DNA from: an uncultured Bacteroidaceae bacterium | GTDB lineage: Bacteria > Bacteroidota > Bacteroidia > Bacteroidales > Bacteroidaceae | DNA length: 60,635 nucleotides | Reading direction: 5' to 3' | Assembly (NCBI GenBank): GCA_905233285.1 | Contig: CAJODY010000011.1 | Coordinates: 1 to 60,635, forward strand | Shown: one piece after another, positions 60,537-60,635 of the stretch | Position numbering within the stretch: the stretch's first letter is position 1 | Layout of the letters: each line of letters opens with the position of its first letter | Program-made: the position numbers and the translations under genes | The notes under the pieces: model-generated | What the model saw: the letters and a program-made list of their open reading frames with translations, nothing else | Databases searched by the model: none | What the model was told of the DNA's origin: nothing

Positions 60537-60635
60537 ATGGCAAAGAAAATTGTTGCAGGAAACTGGAAGATGAACAAGAATCTTCAGGAAGGTATCGAAC
60601 TCGCACAGGGTCTGAAGGACGCACTTGCTGCTGAC
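60537..60635 (+). CDS. tpiA: Triosephosphate isomerase (N-terminal part, runs off the window)
   Basis: ATG at 60537 opens [20 protein letters not shown], the unmistakable N-terminus of triosephosphate isomerase with the substrate-binding Asn-x-Lys (GNWKMN). 33 codons are present before the window ends. The enzyme interconverts DHAP and glyceraldehyde-3-phosphate in glycolysis. Confidence 0.95.
   Translation, partial: MAKKIVAGNWKMNKNLQEGIELAQGLKDALAAD

Overview
The window looks like a chromosomal segment of a Bacteroidales bacterium, most likely Prevotellaceae. The evidence is the repeated -7 box of the form TAnnTTTG, often with TTTG about 19 bases upstream, the near absence of Shine-Dalgarno sequences, family content typical of the order (DUF4254, DUF4924, PCMD, BT_3928, DUF1599, PorT-like barrels, GH105/GH127/GH106), and the gene order DUF1599 - BT_3928 - tpiA at the right edge. 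The genus is inference only. I see no phage, insertion sequence, CRISPR array, rRNA or integrase.

Layout. 1-2.4 kb: the tail of an unknown gene, then a minus-strand NfeD-like/flotillin pair. 2.4-8.4 kb: a PAP2 phosphatase fused to a barrel-like domain, then gltX - kdtA - DUF4254 - glycosyltransferase, running into a convergent M48 protease and a GH88/105 hydrolase. 10.9-17.1 kb: a minus-strand housekeeping run (LysE-type exporter, DUF4924, rfbD, purU, typA, ompA). 17.2-24.2 kb: a ROK kinase, a PCMD/PorT/calycin-like surface operon, and an rsmI-led operon with a coiled-coil lipoprotein. 24.3-28 kb: an AI-2E type permease and a large lipoprotein.

Accessory core, 28.1-35.4 kb: a compact operon of TolC-like, HlyD-like, TackOD1-type zinc protein, processive GT2 synthase, nucleotide-sugar dehydrogenase and stand-alone receiver. 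Together these look like a synthase-dependent exopolysaccharide export system that uses a TolC/HlyD conduit. Its dehydrogenase gene is broken by a small deletion in this sequence.

35.4-43.9 kb holds two tandem modules. Each has a conserved palindrome-bearing leader, a giant secreted protein, and a microprotein of 56 or 61 residues ending in an acidic DVFD(E/D)LW tail. This pairing is my best candidate for an undescribed system. It is followed by a GNAT acetyltransferase with a small overlapping upstream ORF (toxin-antitoxin-like, with a strong Shine-Dalgarno), a ThiD/PdxK-type kinase, and a GH127/GH106 pair aimed at arabinose- and rhamnose-containing glycans.

51.5-60.6 kb: three tRNA genes (two Pro, one Lys), a 43-residue microprotein, ilvE, trmN6, trmB, mrp, a YfhO-family membrane protein, a frameshifted DUF1599 gene, a BT_3928/DoxX-like protein and the start of tpiA. 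Three reading frames in the window are disrupted (flotillin N-terminus, nucleotide-sugar dehydrogenase, DUF1599). Either assembly error or real decay could explain this. All functional calls come from reading motifs by eye; no database search was run.
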